Counted from the first letter of the stretch, positions 40,870-52,320 are shown. The stretch is DNA of 64,000 nucleotides from Lumbricus terrestris (GCA_949752735.1 OX457036.1:18505746-18569745); one strand, 5' to 3'. Notes: generated from the letters alone by a model not told the origin. A program made the numbers and translations.

Positions 40870-41420
40870 TCCCATTTGCTAATCTGTTTTTTGCACTCCA
40901 TTTGTCCTCATGTGTACAATGTTGTTGAGTGTGATTTTTCAGTTGTGTTGAACATACCCAGTCCTTTGTTAATAATCACCAAGTAGTCATCTCTGTCATG
41001 TAGATGCTTTAGTATTTCCTTTCAAACCACATCCACTTGTTTTATCCAGTGATAAGCCTTGGAGCTGGAGGGTGCCAGGTTCGAATCCACCTCAAGCTGC
41101 CGTGTAGCGATCTCGAGCAAGTCCTTCACTTGCAATTGCCAGCGTGAAACTCCGATGCAGTGTCCGCGCTGTAGTTGGGAGCCCCTTGAGTAGCGAGTTT
41201 GAAGGGACGCTACAGCATATGTGAGAATTAAATAAATAAAATAAGTATTTGGAACTAAAATTATTATACAATAGTATTAAATATTTCTATTGTGAGGTTC
41301 ATCTGCTTTCATGTTTTCTGATAAAAAAAAACCTATATTGATTTAAACCAGCCAATGCAAAGTGTTTGTCAGTTTCTTTCCATATAATGACCAGGCAACA
41401 TAATTATATATATATACAGC
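40870..41420 (+). repeat. Local duplication, copy 2 (MITE-free), with a SINE
   Basis: Partner of 36860-38450. At the position of the MITE in copy 1 it reads AAAATTATTATACAATAGTATTAAATATTT without interruption, i.e. the unoccupied site. A SINE (41055-41245) separates its two blocks. Confidence 0.8.
41055..41245 (+). mobile_element. SINE family 1, 5'-truncated head
   Basis: The head begins inside the tRNA part (GGAGCTGGAGGGTGCCAGGTTCGAATCC), then the body (GAGCAAGTCCTTCACTTGCAATTG, GTGAAACTCCGATGCAGTGTCC) and a tail GGGAGCCCCTTGAGTAG ... GAAGGGACGCTA with (AAAT)n. Confidence 0.85.
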
Positions 41421-41936
41421 AACACTGACAAATAATTTAACCTAGTTATAATAGCTTCCAAAAATATATGCCAACATCTGGCAAGAGATCTTGTACACCG
41501 AAGACAACAAGTTATTTGTTAACAGGACCAAATTTAGTTAACTGAGTAGACATTAGAAATCTAAGTTTCACTCCACTTCAGGCAGACTGGGTGCAGTTTT
41601 CCATCTGTTTATGCCTTGTTTAATACTAATTAATACATTGTATTAATTACGTTATATTAATTAGTCATTAGCAATCGTCTCATCAATATGCATAACATAT
41701 ATTTAAATCGCCACCAGAAACAATTCTAATGGATGCGCTAGTATCAGCAGCAAACTCTGTAGTGCTCGTAAATTTACAGCAACTCGAATATGACAAATTT
41801 GCAAGCAAGTGGCAAAAAAGATTGTAAATTAGAATTCTTTGCAAGAAAAACCTGCTTGTGTGCTTGGAAGCACTAGGTTTCATGTACAATACCTAACTGA
41901 TTAAAAACGACAGTGGGTCTTGCAAAGCACAGCACA

Positions 41937-42174
41937 CAGTGGCGGCGAGAGGGGGGGGCTAAACAAGGACATCCGTGGGCTAAGCCCCCCCTAAAAAAGG
42001 CTAGTCGGGTATTTTTACATGTAAAATTTAAATTTCGGCGGATGAAAATGGAACATTTCCGTGAGATTTAGACCAAATGACAAAAAAAAGTCGTCAGAAA
42101 TTTTGGCGGATGAAAATGAAATTTTCCTCCGGGAGGATTCAGCCCCCCAAACTGAAATCCTGGCGCCGCCACTG
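41937..42174. mobile_element. hAT-like MITE (238 bp)
   Basis: Ends CAGTGGCGGCG ... CGCCGCCACTG have identical 8-bp flanks ACAGCACA (41929-41936 and 42175-42182). The interior has GGGGGGGCTAAAC, GGCTAAGCCCCCCC and two GGCGGATGAAAATG words. Confidence 0.93.
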
Positions 42175-42182
42175 ACAGCACA

Positions 42183-44176
42183 CTTAAATCTGGTTGGATA
42201 TGAACCTTATTCAGTGTCATGAAGAGTAAACCTTCCATGTTCTGATTCATCACAAAGCTGCACAGTTAGCAAAGCACTGAATCATGCTTCAGATTTCAAC
42301 ACCTTTGTACACATGAAACAGCACTCAGCAATAAACGTATGATATTGAAACTTAAGTATGTCATGGCGTTTTATACAGTTTACCAGACCACTCGTAAATT
42401 ATGTTTATGTACAGCTTCTTGCTCTGCATTGAAGGATGGAGCACCAGGGAGAAAAAAAATGCTGATTAAATGCAACATCAATTGTACCGATTGTACAGAT
42501 AAGCATCATAGAAGTTATTGGATAATCTTTGCTTAAGCAAACCAGCCGTCAATGAGATTCACAGGTTTCAAATGAGTGCTGCACAGATTGCATCGACCCC
42601 CATAAAAGATGCCTCGCTACGCCTTGCAGTCACGTCCGCATGACCAGGTTATCACCCATGCACATATAATAATTTAACATGGAAATCACTCATAATTTGA
42701 ATGTTATATATTATCTAACGCATGTTCACCAAAATGTGGATAAGAAAGTTTAACGAAGCCTATAATTATCGGTACTTCTACCACATTTGAATAGCTCATT
42801 AACCAATATAGCAGGTTAGGTTAATAGCTTTGGGGACAAAATGTCACTTCACGTTAAGCAGATGGCACGTATACATACTTGGAGCATGTAAATGAATAAA
42901 CATTGTATTTACAAGAAGATACTAGAGAAGACTGGACAGAATTGGTAGAGTGAAGCACGAGATGTAAAGCAGGGACTTCTTTTCCTGTAACGCTGTGATT
43001 TAAACAGCGCTTGAAATGGACCCTTCTTAGCGTCGACAATATCCAACATGGCGAAAATAAAAACGGTACAATATACAAGAGTAAAACTGTCACAATATGC
43101 AAGAGCAAAACTCACAAACATTGACAAATTCACGAAATGGACACAAAAACGTTAGAAGAGACTCTCGAATACCTGGAACATCTCCAGCCTCAATTTCCTT
43201 TTTAAAAAACAACGACAAATTTTAGTCGCTAAGACCATAATCGAAAAGAACAACAATCAGGGAATGTGTACATATCACTTCAACATGCGCTAACTATCCT
43301 TCTTAAAAAAAATAATTTTCAGTGGATCTTAGTTGTAGATAACCCTTCTATGCTTCCAAGAACATGTGCATATGGCAGTCTCAACAGATAAACATTAACA
43401 ACGTGCAGGATATTTATGATCAAGGCTGTTTATCATCGAATGACAATTTTTCAAAGTCAATTCAAATGTCAAGATACACCCACATTCTTTGGTCACGTTT
43501 TGGAGAAATCTGTCAGCACTGTGCAAAGCCAAGAACATGCACAATTGCATGTCTCAAAAAGCTTTAATCTTTGTGACGAGAGCGTAGTAAAAGTGACTGG
43601 GAACAAATGCAGCTCAGCGTTAAAGTGCTAACAGAGCACTAGTTAATTCCATGAACATGGCAAGGTGTCACGATCCATATTCACATCTATTATGATCACA
43701 GATGCGACAGTGAGCTTAAGATCATAGAGACCTCATTCAGCGTCGATCACGATTAGCCTCAAGTTTCAAACTATGATCCACGGGCAACTGAGAATTGCGG
43801 AACAAATTTCTGCAACATTTTCGCTTGAGTCGAGTGAAACATATGGTCATCGAGATGCAGCAGCTAATTAATTAACAATTAACAAAGTCCACAGCTCTGA
43901 CCAAACAACAAATAATAATAATAATAGGTTTATGCTCTATACAAACTCGCCCCTTCTGATGTAACATTGACTAGTAAAACTCCATATTCGACGACATATC
44001 CACTGAAAAGACAAGTTAAATGATTGCATCCAAAAGCAACTGCGCACACGAGAGATATTATTTACTTCAAGTGAATTCACTTATAGAAACTTATCTAAAA
44101 AGACGTATTCATTCGTTTAGAAAGAGAATCACAATTTCATTTCAAAAGATGAATCTCAGATAGTAAGTTTATTCAA
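42183..44176. other. Spacer downstream of rab3, no gene seen
   Basis: No exon-like signal. The minus-strand 3' UTR of rab3 may extend into the upper part; an AATAAA on the minus strand lies near 44168-44173. Confidence 0.4.
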
Positions 44177-44330
44177 ACAATCAATCAATCAATCAATCAA
44201 TCAGAATTTATATAGCACCCCTTTAAGATATCTACTCAGAGATGCTCCCAGCCAAGCGAAAAAAGCAGTTTTCAACAATTGGTGAATAGTGAGAACTCCA
44301 TTCTATTCACTGATTGGGAATTTTAAAAAA
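44177..44330 (-). mobile_element. LINE tail fragment with (ATCA)n
   Basis: (CAATCAAT)n then AGAATTTATATAGCACCCCTTTAAGATATCTACTCAGAGATGCTCCCAG is the inverse of the shared tail. Confidence 0.7.
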
Positions 44331-44982
44331 GTGACAAAATGAAATGACCTAATGGTTGGGATGTGTCTGCAAATGACCTCGACTCCTGGTGTCAGGTTTT
44401 GCAACTGCTTCAAATGAAGATGAAAGTGTTAAGCCAGCCAGCCACTTCCTGAATTACATGACAAGTATGATAGCCGTGTACATCATCCACTCTTGTGTGA
44501 TATTTCGAATCTCAGTCAGCACTTACAAAAACTTAAACTCAATATCACCAGGATGTAAACATTTCCAGACCACAGAGATAAAGTCAAACCGGCCCGTAAA
44601 CAGAAACAAATTTTTAAAATTCAAAATGACAATTTCAAGTCAGCCTCATTTGCAGTTTTAAACAAACATACTACCATGTAGTATGTTCTCTGCATATGAA
44701 ACTGAAATGTGACTATTGATGATGGACAACAACTTCAAAGTAAAAACATAAAACAATAGAAAAGACCAAAGTAAACGGTGAACACTTTCTGAACAGCATA
44801 AAGTCCGTCTCATTCACTCAAGCGTTCCAATCACATCAACATCACATCTCCGGTTGCGAGGCCGGTCACCTCCGACGCCGTTTCGGGTCAGCAATAACCG
44901 TGTGACAAAGATCGACAGAAGCAAGAACAGAATTTCAATCGTATGTATATATCATGGACCAGTGCGACTAGATTGAAGGGCA

Positions 44983-47900
44983 TCAACACTGGCAGCCTCC
45001 TTCCGGCGGCGATGGGTTTTCCGTAAGCTGGCGCGTCTGGGCGCTGTTGGAGGCGGCCGTGTCGGAGTCCAGGCTCTCGGACATCTTGTCGCAGATGATG
45101 TCCACCAGTTTCTCGAAGACGCCCTTCACGTTGACGTTGTCCTTGGCGGACGTCTCGAAAAACGTCAGACCTGGAAAATTCATCGGTTTAGATTACGCGT
45201 GGGGCGCGGTGGTGTAGTGGTGGCGTCGTTGCCTTGAAGCCGGAAGGTTCAAGGTTCGAATCCACCTCAAGTCGCCGCGTAAGGACCTTGGGCAAGTCCT
45301 TTACTCGCAATTGCTCAGCGCTTCGGGGTGAAACTCTGATGCAGTGTCCGCTCTGCAGTCGGGAGTGCCTCTGAGTAGATAGAGAGATTGAAGGGGCGCT
45401 ATAACAAGTGGGGGACCTTTTGACAGGTCACTGGAAACCCCTCAACAGGTCTTTGACATGTCCGTCATATCTGCATTTATTTATTCAGGAAGTTTTATAT
45501 AGTGCCTCTCCAAGGTGGGCTACTCAGAAGCGCTCCCAGTCCTACCACGCTGAATAAGACAGTTTGAGATTCTTAAGGAACAGTGGAGTGGTCCCTGGAC
45601 ACTAAGTGCAGTGTAAACAGGAAAGCCATTCCAGGCTGTGAGACTATGGACCGACCAGCATTGTACCTGGGAACCTTTAATCCATTTTATGTATTTATAG
45701 AACGGATTAAAGTAAACTCAAAATATATGTTGTTTTATTGTAGTGAAGGTGTTAGATAATAATTTCCCATCATAAAAAATTAAATCCATTCAGTCGAACG
45801 GCTATTCTGCAATGTCATTTAGCTTTGATCAAATTAAAATTCATTTTCGATGGCAAATAACTATGCAAGAATAAACCCAAGATTGGCACACGGTCTCTGA
45901 ACTTTTTCCCTTAAAATCTTTGGCAGCCCTCCCTCCATCAAAAGAGGTTGTCCATGCATGCCTTGTCAACTGCATAGGCCTTGAATAATTTAGATGAACA
46001 ACAAAGGCAGCACAGTAAAGGCCCGGAAGGAATTGAGGAGCGTGAGTCATTGTCTCACCCATGTGCTGAGCGAGTTGTCTGCCTCGTTCGGTAGAGACGA
46101 CTCTTTCGTCTTCGAGATCAGACTTGTTGCCAACGAGAACAACCTGCGCGTTGTCCCACGAGTAAGTCTTGATCTGCGTACTCCTACAACAACAACACAT
46201 CAGTGAAACTTACACTTTGCAGATCAATGGATTTCCACTTACACCCTTCCTCTTTCAAACATTGTAATGTATAGTATCTATAAATTTATATAGCGACTTC
46301 CACAGCACACACTAATCGGAAGCGCAGAGCAACCCACTACACAAAGTCAGTATGCCCAGTGACGTTCAATCATTTAATGTTCCTATTGATAAAAACAAAT
46401 AATTACTGGTTCATTCAACAATAATTTATTCTTGTTGTTAAAGGGATACTGCGGCGCGGTGGTGTAGTGGTGAGTTCGATGCTGTGGAGACAGAGGGTTC
46501 CAGGTTCAAATCCACCTCAAACCGCCACATAGAGACCTTCAGCAAGTCCTTCACTCGCAATTGCTCATGCTTTTCGGCGTGAAACTCCGATTCAGTATCT
46601 GCACTGCAGTCGGGAGCACATCTGAGTAGGGAGCTTGAAGGGGGCGCTGTAGAAAATGTAAGAAACAAATACACAATTAAATAATTTATTGGAAAATTTC
46701 TGCAACACAACCAAAAAAACCGCACACAGTATTGCATCGTAAATTACAGCTAAGGAAGAGTTTAGCTACGGCTGAACAGAACTAATGAAGACAATAAATA
46801 CCAGTCTTGAACGGCATTGAAAGACTCCTCGTTGGTGACGTCATACATGAGAATGAAGCCCATTGCACCGCGGTAGTAAGCGGTCGTAATCGTTCGATAT
46901 CTCTCCTGGCCAGCAGTATCCTACAACGCATCCAATTTCCTATTCTAAAACACCAAATAAAAGACCACTCGACCTCAGGAGGATGGATATCTGACCAGAC
47001 CAGACTGTCACGCTGTGCCATTGCTGCTGGCCCAAATTGAGCCACTCATGGCATTTTATGATGACCTGCTGCTGTGAGCCAAGTATTAAGATAAGAATAT
47101 TCTTTATTTCACCAATTGCTATCCGCATTTTTGTGTACAGACATGGTAATGAACATAATATACAATTCATAGAATTGATCAAGACTGTCAAATGTTCAAA
47201 AAACACATTATCTCCAATATAAAATTATATATATAATCCTAATGATGAAAGTTTTTCTTTTAAAAATCATACCATCTGCCGGAGGGAGGGATTGTGCGTG
47301 TATGGGCCTATGGGCACAGGTGATAGAAGGCAGCATTGACCGGTGGGAGCAGGGTCATGCAATTTATGTAACGTCCATCCATCAGCACAACAGTAAAGAG
47401 CTTGGAATCTGCCTTAGCACATAGCTGTCTCATCAGATATAGCTACTATAATAAGAAATATCTCATCAGATATAGCTACTATAATAAGAAATTCCCTAAC
47501 TGAACCAAAACCTCATCCGGTGTTTTAGTTGTCAGAAAAGAGATGGGGGAAATTTACAGATTAACAAAGTAATGCAGGTAAAAATCCAATGCTGTTAGCA
47601 CTGTGCACACGAAACTATCGACGACTCGTGAATTAAACAATTTAATGGTTACACGTCAAAATAAGTGCATGCAAAAACAACAAAGCATAATTTACATAAG
47701 TCTGACACTTCAGTTTAAAAAATAATTTTAAACAAAGTCAGGGCCTGACCTATCAACTTTTCATTTACTTAACTGATGAGGTGAGGGGAACTAACTAAAA
47801 CTCATGTCTAAGTATAAAAATATATGCTTACTTCATGTAATGTTGCTTCAAGAGCACTGTCGAACTATAAATGTCAATAACTATTTTACCATTGCTGTTT

Positions 47901-48777
47901 AAAATCATAAATGATGTGCAAATTTAAGTCAGCAGATACAAACACTGTACAGAGCAAAATTTATAGCAAAAACCTTATCATCTCCATCTTCCTTAAGTAT
48001 TCAAAGAAATCATCAATCACAAAAGAACTGATGACCTGCTTCTAGCTTAGTAGTATATAATTACAAGTCACACAAAAAGTCTGTAAATTGACATAAATTT
48101 TATTCCAATTTCAGTTAGAAAAGTAGAAAATGAAATACATTTTAGATCAGTTGCAGATAAATGGTCAATTGTTGCAAGAGCTCTGCATTAGTAACCAAAC
48201 TGTAACAGAGCTTATACGATTCCAAAAGGTGCCCCTAGCAGTGATCATGAATAAGCTGGTGCCCTGCGCTTGGGTTTCGAGTGGCACTCTAGAAATTTGG
48301 GGATTACAATCACGATTACAGGATACTGATCCATTCTGTTACCATTTAATTGTTTTCACATCCTTGCTTAAGGAGTTATGAGTCCCTAGCCTTGAAATGG
48401 TTTCAGCAAAAGCAATGATTGTTTGATTGACATTACTTACACTAAACCTCACTCTTACAATTCTCAAAAACCTATCAGTTTGGTGCAAGCTAAACTGAAA
48501 ACAGGACAAACTGTAACTTCCAGTGCATATATATATATTATATACTACTTGCCCAGATCTGCAGTTTGACCCTTTTCTCCTGCCTGAAGACGGTCTTTAC
48601 TTTGAAATCGATTCCGACGGTGCTGACGAAGGCCGACGTGAACGAGTTGTCGGCATATCGGAAGAGGAACGATGTCTTGCCAACGCTACTGTTGCCGATG
48701 ATCAGCAGTTTAAACATGTAGTCAAAGTTCTGATCGGCCGTCTCCTTCGGTCGTCTGCTGTCGTTTGCTAGCGCCAT
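44983..48777 (-). CDS. RAB3: Rab3 small GTPase, 4 coding exons
   Basis: Rab3 GTPases act on secretory and synaptic vesicles in regulated exocytosis, cycling between GTP and GDP with RIM-type effectors. Exons on the minus strand: 48777-48553, 46920-46802, 46183-46059, 45170-44983; total 218 codons plus TGA, the family length. Motifs: P-loop GNSSVGKT (28-35), switch [34 protein letters not shown] (75-94), NKSD (134-137), ETSAK (162-166) and the C-terminal CQC for double geranylgeranylation. The divergent tail ([20 protein letters not shown]) is the usual hypervariable region. ATG 48775-48777 directly follows a pyrimidine-rich acceptor (TTTTTTTCACGACAG), so the leader is probably on a separate upstream exon not identified here. 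Introns 2 and 3 carry SINE and LINE insertions. Confidence 0.96.
45201..45412 (+). mobile_element. SINE family 1, full length, in rab3 intron 3
   Basis: GGGGCGCGGTGGTGTAGTGG, B box GGTTCGAATCC, body GGGCAAGTCCTTTACTCGCAATTGCTCAGCG, tail GGAGTGCCTCTGAGTAGATAG ... GAAGGGGCGCTATAAC. It is opposite in orientation to rab3. Confidence 0.9.
45476..45680 (-). mobile_element. LINE C-terminal end and tail in rab3 intron 3
   Basis: The minus strand has AGCCTGGAATGGCTTTCCTG (AWNGFPV-like, the LINE C-terminus) and ends GGGAGCGCTTCTGAGTAGCCCACCTTGGAGAGGCACTATATAAAACTT. Confidence 0.7.
46265..46335 (-). mobile_element. Retroelement tail fragment in rab3 intron 2
   Basis: TATAAATTTATATAGCGACTTCCACAGCACACACTAATCGGAAGCGCAGAGC is a diverged inverse of the shared tail. 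Confidence 0.55.
46451..46682 (+). mobile_element. SINE family 1, full length, in rab3 intron 2
   Basis: GCGGCGCGGTGGTGTAGTGG, B box GGTTCAAATCC, body AGCAAGTCCTTCACTCGCAATTGCTCATGC and GTGAAACTCCGATTCAGTATC, tail GGAGCACATCTGAGTAG ... GAAGGGGGCGCTGTAG, then an A-rich end. Confidence 0.88.
47085..47165 (-). mobile_element. LINE 3' tail fragment in rab3 intron 1
   Basis: TAAGATAAGAATATTCTTTATTTCACCAATTGCTATCCGCATTTTTGTGTACAGACATG is shared with 32455-32560. Nearby, 47428-47493 holds a 33-bp direct duplication (TCATCAGATATAGCTACTAT twice). Confidence 0.55.
48551..48552 (-). other. Non-canonical GC splice donor of rab3 intron 1
   Basis: On the minus strand exon 1 ends CTGCAGATCTGG and the intron begins GCAAGTAGT. 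The next exon begins after TTGTAG with GATACTGCTGGCCAG. The invariant junction IW|DTAGQ forces the donor to be GC. GCAAGT is the usual context of GC-AG introns. Confidence 0.85.
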
Positions 48778-48825
48778 CTGTCGTGAAAAAAAGAAACAAT
48801 TAACAGTTCAGCAATTGTAATCGGA

Positions 48826-48875
48826 CATTTATATAGCGATGCTGTAGAGCAAACTGATATCAGAGGTGCCACTTG
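48826..48875 (-). mobile_element. Retroelement tail fragment upstream of rab3 exon 1
   Basis: ACATTTATATAGCGATGCTGTAGAGC ... TCAGAGGTGCCAC resembles a worn inverse tail. Confidence 0.4.
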
Positions 48876-48946
48876 TACTACCATATATGATTACAAATAG
48901 CATTTGCGGTTGAATGACGAGCGTGTTCAAAAAGTGACTGGGAAGC

Positions 48947-48948
<2 letters not shown>

Positions 48949-49002
<54 letters not shown>

Positions 49003-49005
49003 GTT
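48949..49005 (+). repeat. (AAT)n microsatellite
   Basis: About eighteen uninterrupted AAT units. Confidence 0.95.
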
Positions 49006-49394
49006 TAATTTAAAACCGATATAACACAGTTTGATTACAATCAACAATGAACGGATGATCACAAGTTGTTACATGAGCCGAATTTAAATGTTGGCAGCCA
49101 TGCAAGACGCTCATCACGTCCTATACTGCTCAATTTATCAATGCCATCTGCTGAATGGAATCTTGATTCAGTGAACCTTTGGGAAAACTCTGCCACTGGT
49201 TGCCATGAAAATCGGTCTCGAGTTGGACTCGAGTCTTTTGCCGGACTCGAGTACTACATCACTGTTGCACTCTACCAGTGCCAGTCCCAAGTCTGGATAA
49301 AGGAGGAGGGTGTCGCTAACGATCTTTGTTATCGCACAGTGACTGACATTAAACTGCAACTACTACAATCTTTGGGATGGTAGCGGGAAGCGAT

Positions 49395-49498
49395 CCCCCC
49401 CCAAATCCGTGCGCTCTTCATGCGAAAGTATTAACCGTTACCCTAAACCACATCCGTGCGCTCTTCATGCCAAAGTGTTAACCGTTACCCTAAACCTA
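49395..49498 (-). repeat. Direct duplication of about 50 bp, possibly tRNA-SINE derived
   Basis: CCGTGCGCTCTTCATGC-AAAGT-TTAACCGTTACCCTAAACC occurs twice. Its inverse (GGTAACGGTTAACACTTTGG) resembles a tRNA D-arm/anticodon segment, comparable with 52478-52562. Confidence 0.6.
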
Positions 49499-49639
49499 CC
49501 TTCCTGCAGTTTGTCGTTAAGTATTCAGAACTAGTTTATAACATCAGTCAGCAAAACAATGCACAATAGGTAAAGTAAATACGGTCTTTAAGAAACCCTT
49601 TGCACATGCACAATGGGACAACAGTTATATTCAATTCAA

Positions 49640-49770
49640 TTTTTTCAATGTTTCTTATTGAGCCAAGAAGCAAACAATATAATTATAGCATCACATCAAG
49701 GTAAACACAAAAAACTCTTGGTTCCAAAAGGGAACTCAGAAGGGACTGATAAACGACTGTAAACTAGCAG
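49640..49770 (-). mobile_element. LINE 3' end fragment (pair of 21522-21660)
   Basis: TCTTATTGAGCCAAGAAGCAAACAATAT, TAGCATCACATCAAGGTAAACA and AACTCTTGGTTCCAAAAGGGAA match the intron copy in order. Confidence 0.6.
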
Positions 49771-50001
49771 ATTAAGGTATGGTTGAGTAGGTTATGTTAA
49801 ATAAGAAAAGGTAAGGCAGAAAGTAAGGAGGTGAATGGAAGACCACAAACTAATGAAATAAGATAAGCTATATGAAGAAGTAAACTAAGGCAGACTTCAT
49901 AGAGGCTTATAAAATGCAAAAGTGACACACTTGTTCATATGTTTCAGAGGAACTTCGACAGAAGAGTGGTCACAATTTTCAATGGATTTTTAGCTTAAGT
50001 G

Positions 50002-50134
50002 CAGTGCTTAAAGTGTAGAAAAAGAAGTGCCTAGATGCCCGTCACTTCTCCAGGCTCTGGTGTTCAAATAAGTGGTAGGACGACGTTGATATTTGAAAAT
50101 AAGTGCCTGGATGCCGTCCACACTTTAAGCCCTG
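50002..50134. mobile_element. hAT-like MITE family A, copy 3, internally deleted
   Basis: CAGTGCTTAAAGTGTAG ... CACACTTTAAGCCCTG with AAGTGCCTGGATGCCGTCC inside. The flanks are CTTAAGTG and CTTATAAGTG, a near-match with a 2-bp difference. Confidence 0.8.
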
Positions 50135-50233
50135 CTTATAAGTGTCATGGTCACAATGTTCACTGTCATCCAACAACAGAAAACCTTTTGCATCTTTTTA
50201 ATCACCTAATTCACATTGTTACTTTTATATATC

Positions 50234-50235
50234 AT

Positions 50236-50282
<47 letters not shown>

Positions 50283-50333
50283 CCACCACCACCACCACCA
50301 CCACCACCACCACCACCACCACCACCACTATCA
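50234..50333 (+). repeat. (CAT)n then (CAC)n microsatellite
   Basis: About sixteen ATC/CAT units pass directly into about fifteen CAC units and back to CATCAT. The polyhistidine frame is not a gene. Confidence 0.95.
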
Positions 50334-50741
50334 CATCATCATCAGGTCCTAACGCACTTCGGATCAATAAGTACAAAATAATAATTTCTGTTGTCCCTGG
50401 TCACTTGCATTCTGTGGATGTCAACTAGTACCGGTATATGAATGTCAAAAGGAAGGTCACTATCCAAAAACACTAGCACAGCCAAAGCAGCTTAACTCAT
50501 TTCTCGTGCTCCTCTTGTCCTAGGCATGATGTCTAACATTCATACAAGTGCAGCTTATAATGCTTCGAGAGACTGAACTGCAGCTTACAGGGACAGACAG
50601 AACGGATGTCATAAAAGACCAGCACCTAATTAACAAATGGATCCGTGTAAACAAACAGAATCCACATAAGAAATACGAGTAATAAACTGTCTATAGGAGC
50701 TATACAATAATTACAATGTGGTCATGTTTTATATAACTAGC

Positions 50742-51180
50742 TGGAGTACCCGGCGTTGCCCGTGAAATTTAGGATAGGACCCGTTCCCGGTCACAACCTC
50801 ACTTCACCCCACCCCACCCCACCCCATCCCACCCCCAACCCCACCCCACCCCACAACACCACACTCCAACCTCCACCGGTACGCCACCCGTGAAATTTGG
50901 GTTTTCGTAAAAATTATCCCCAACCCCCAATCCCCACACCCATCCCCACCCCACCCCTCCCCCACCCTCCCCCTCCCCACCCCTCTCCTCCCCGTCCACC
51001 ACCCCACTCCCCAAAACCCACCCCCATCTCACCCCCACTCCCCCCACACCCCTCCCCCCTACCCCCACCCCGTCCACCACCCACCCCCACCACCCTCCCC
51101 AGACCCAACCCCAATCCCACCCCCACACTCCAGCCCACTCCAACCCAATCCCCCACCCCACTCCCCCCAGACACTGTCTA
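50742..51180 (-). repeat. CCCCA-rich array
   Basis: It begins after GTACCCGGCGTTGCCCGTGAAATTT and runs as CCCCACCCC-type sequence, with one interruption GTGAAATTTGGGTTTTCGTAAAAATTATCCCC. The interruption resembles the minus strand of the AT-richer segments at 7885-8830 (AAATTTCTGTTTTTCG), so the two arrays may be one family. Pro-rich and Gly-rich ORFs here are compositional. Confidence 0.7.
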
Positions 51181-52150
51181 TGACACTCTTTTTTATTACA
51201 ATGAATTAGACAGCCTCCTGTGTATACAGTCATGTAAACTTGTTTGAAGGCGCTTCTAAAGCAGAAATTATGCATACAGAATAATAATCTGAATTTATCA
51301 CCCATCAAAGCTTATTTCTCTGTAAACCTTAAATCCCCAGCCTGAGAGGATAATAATATTCAGCTATAATGCATATTTATGTATTATTCGTATTCCATCA
51401 TATGCAAGTATGAGAACAGTGCTTTAATATGCCGAGCAAATTTCTGTCCAGGGTAATGGCCTCTGTTGTCACAGACCCTGGTCAAATCGGATCCATCCAG
51501 CCCTTCATATGAACATAAATGCATGTACATACATTCATACATATATACATTCATAGCTAGTTATCTGTTTTCATATAATTCAGTGACGAATTTTCATGCA
51601 GCAGACTTCAGGTTTCATTCATCAGATACTGTCGTCAATATACTTTCTAGATGAACTTGTCACTCTGCTTTAATGCTTCTTCTGCATGTTTCCTTTTCAA
51701 TGTCTCCATATGTCCGTTATGTCCATGTCTGCATTTCTATGACTACATCTCAGAAATGTCATATCAACTAATGCTCAAAAGGCCAAATGATATTATTATT
51801 ATAGAATAATTTAATTACAGAAAACGAATTTTTTGTCATGTACCCAAAGTCAAAGAATTATTAAAACAGCTATGCAAGAAAGATGTCACATAAAAGGTAT
51901 ATGGCAAGACGTTGATTGTATACATACCCTACTACATGTTCCTGGTACATGGGTTAATGAACTTCATGTGCAAGGTAAGATAAACAGCTGGGGGTCAAAA
52001 ATACGGTAAAGAAAGGTGGAAGGTATAAAATAACTTTTAGGTAATAAATACAACTGCTTACAGACAAAATCTCATGCCAGTCAAATGGTCGCAATGACAG
52101 AGTACGATGTAGGCTTCTATCTCCGTATACAAACTTCTCTGTTGCAGCAG
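51181..52150. other. Spacer, no gene seen
   Basis: AT-rich, nothing recognised. Confidence 0.5.
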
Positions 52151-52154
52151 TGTT

Positions 52155-52320
52155 TGGAAACTGATAATAATAATAATAACAATAATAATAATGTAAAAAA
52201 AAAAATAAAAAAAATAAAATAAAAAAATAAAAATAAATATATATAAAAAAAATAATAAAAAATATAAATAAAAAAAATAAAATAAAAAATAAAAATAATA
52301 ATAATAATAATAATAATATT
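52155..52320 (+). repeat. A-rich (AAT/AAAAT)n region
   Basis: Low-complexity ATAATAAT and AAAAATAAAA stretches. They end at a TATTTTCTTTATTGA junction, perhaps a LINE 3' end. Confidence 0.9.

Noticed and set aside
45201..45285. True tRNA gene (A and B boxes present)
   Set aside because: The same head recurs in five or more dispersed copies joined to a common body and LINE tail, and stems are imperfect. A SINE is the better explanation.
50035..50352. ORF with a long polyhistidine run
   Set aside because: It is the CAT/CAC microsatellite plus part of a MITE, not a gene.
50799..51308. 169-codon minus-strand ORF rich in Gly/Trp/Val
   Set aside because: Compositional translation of a C-rich array; several frames are open at once, as expected for low complexity.
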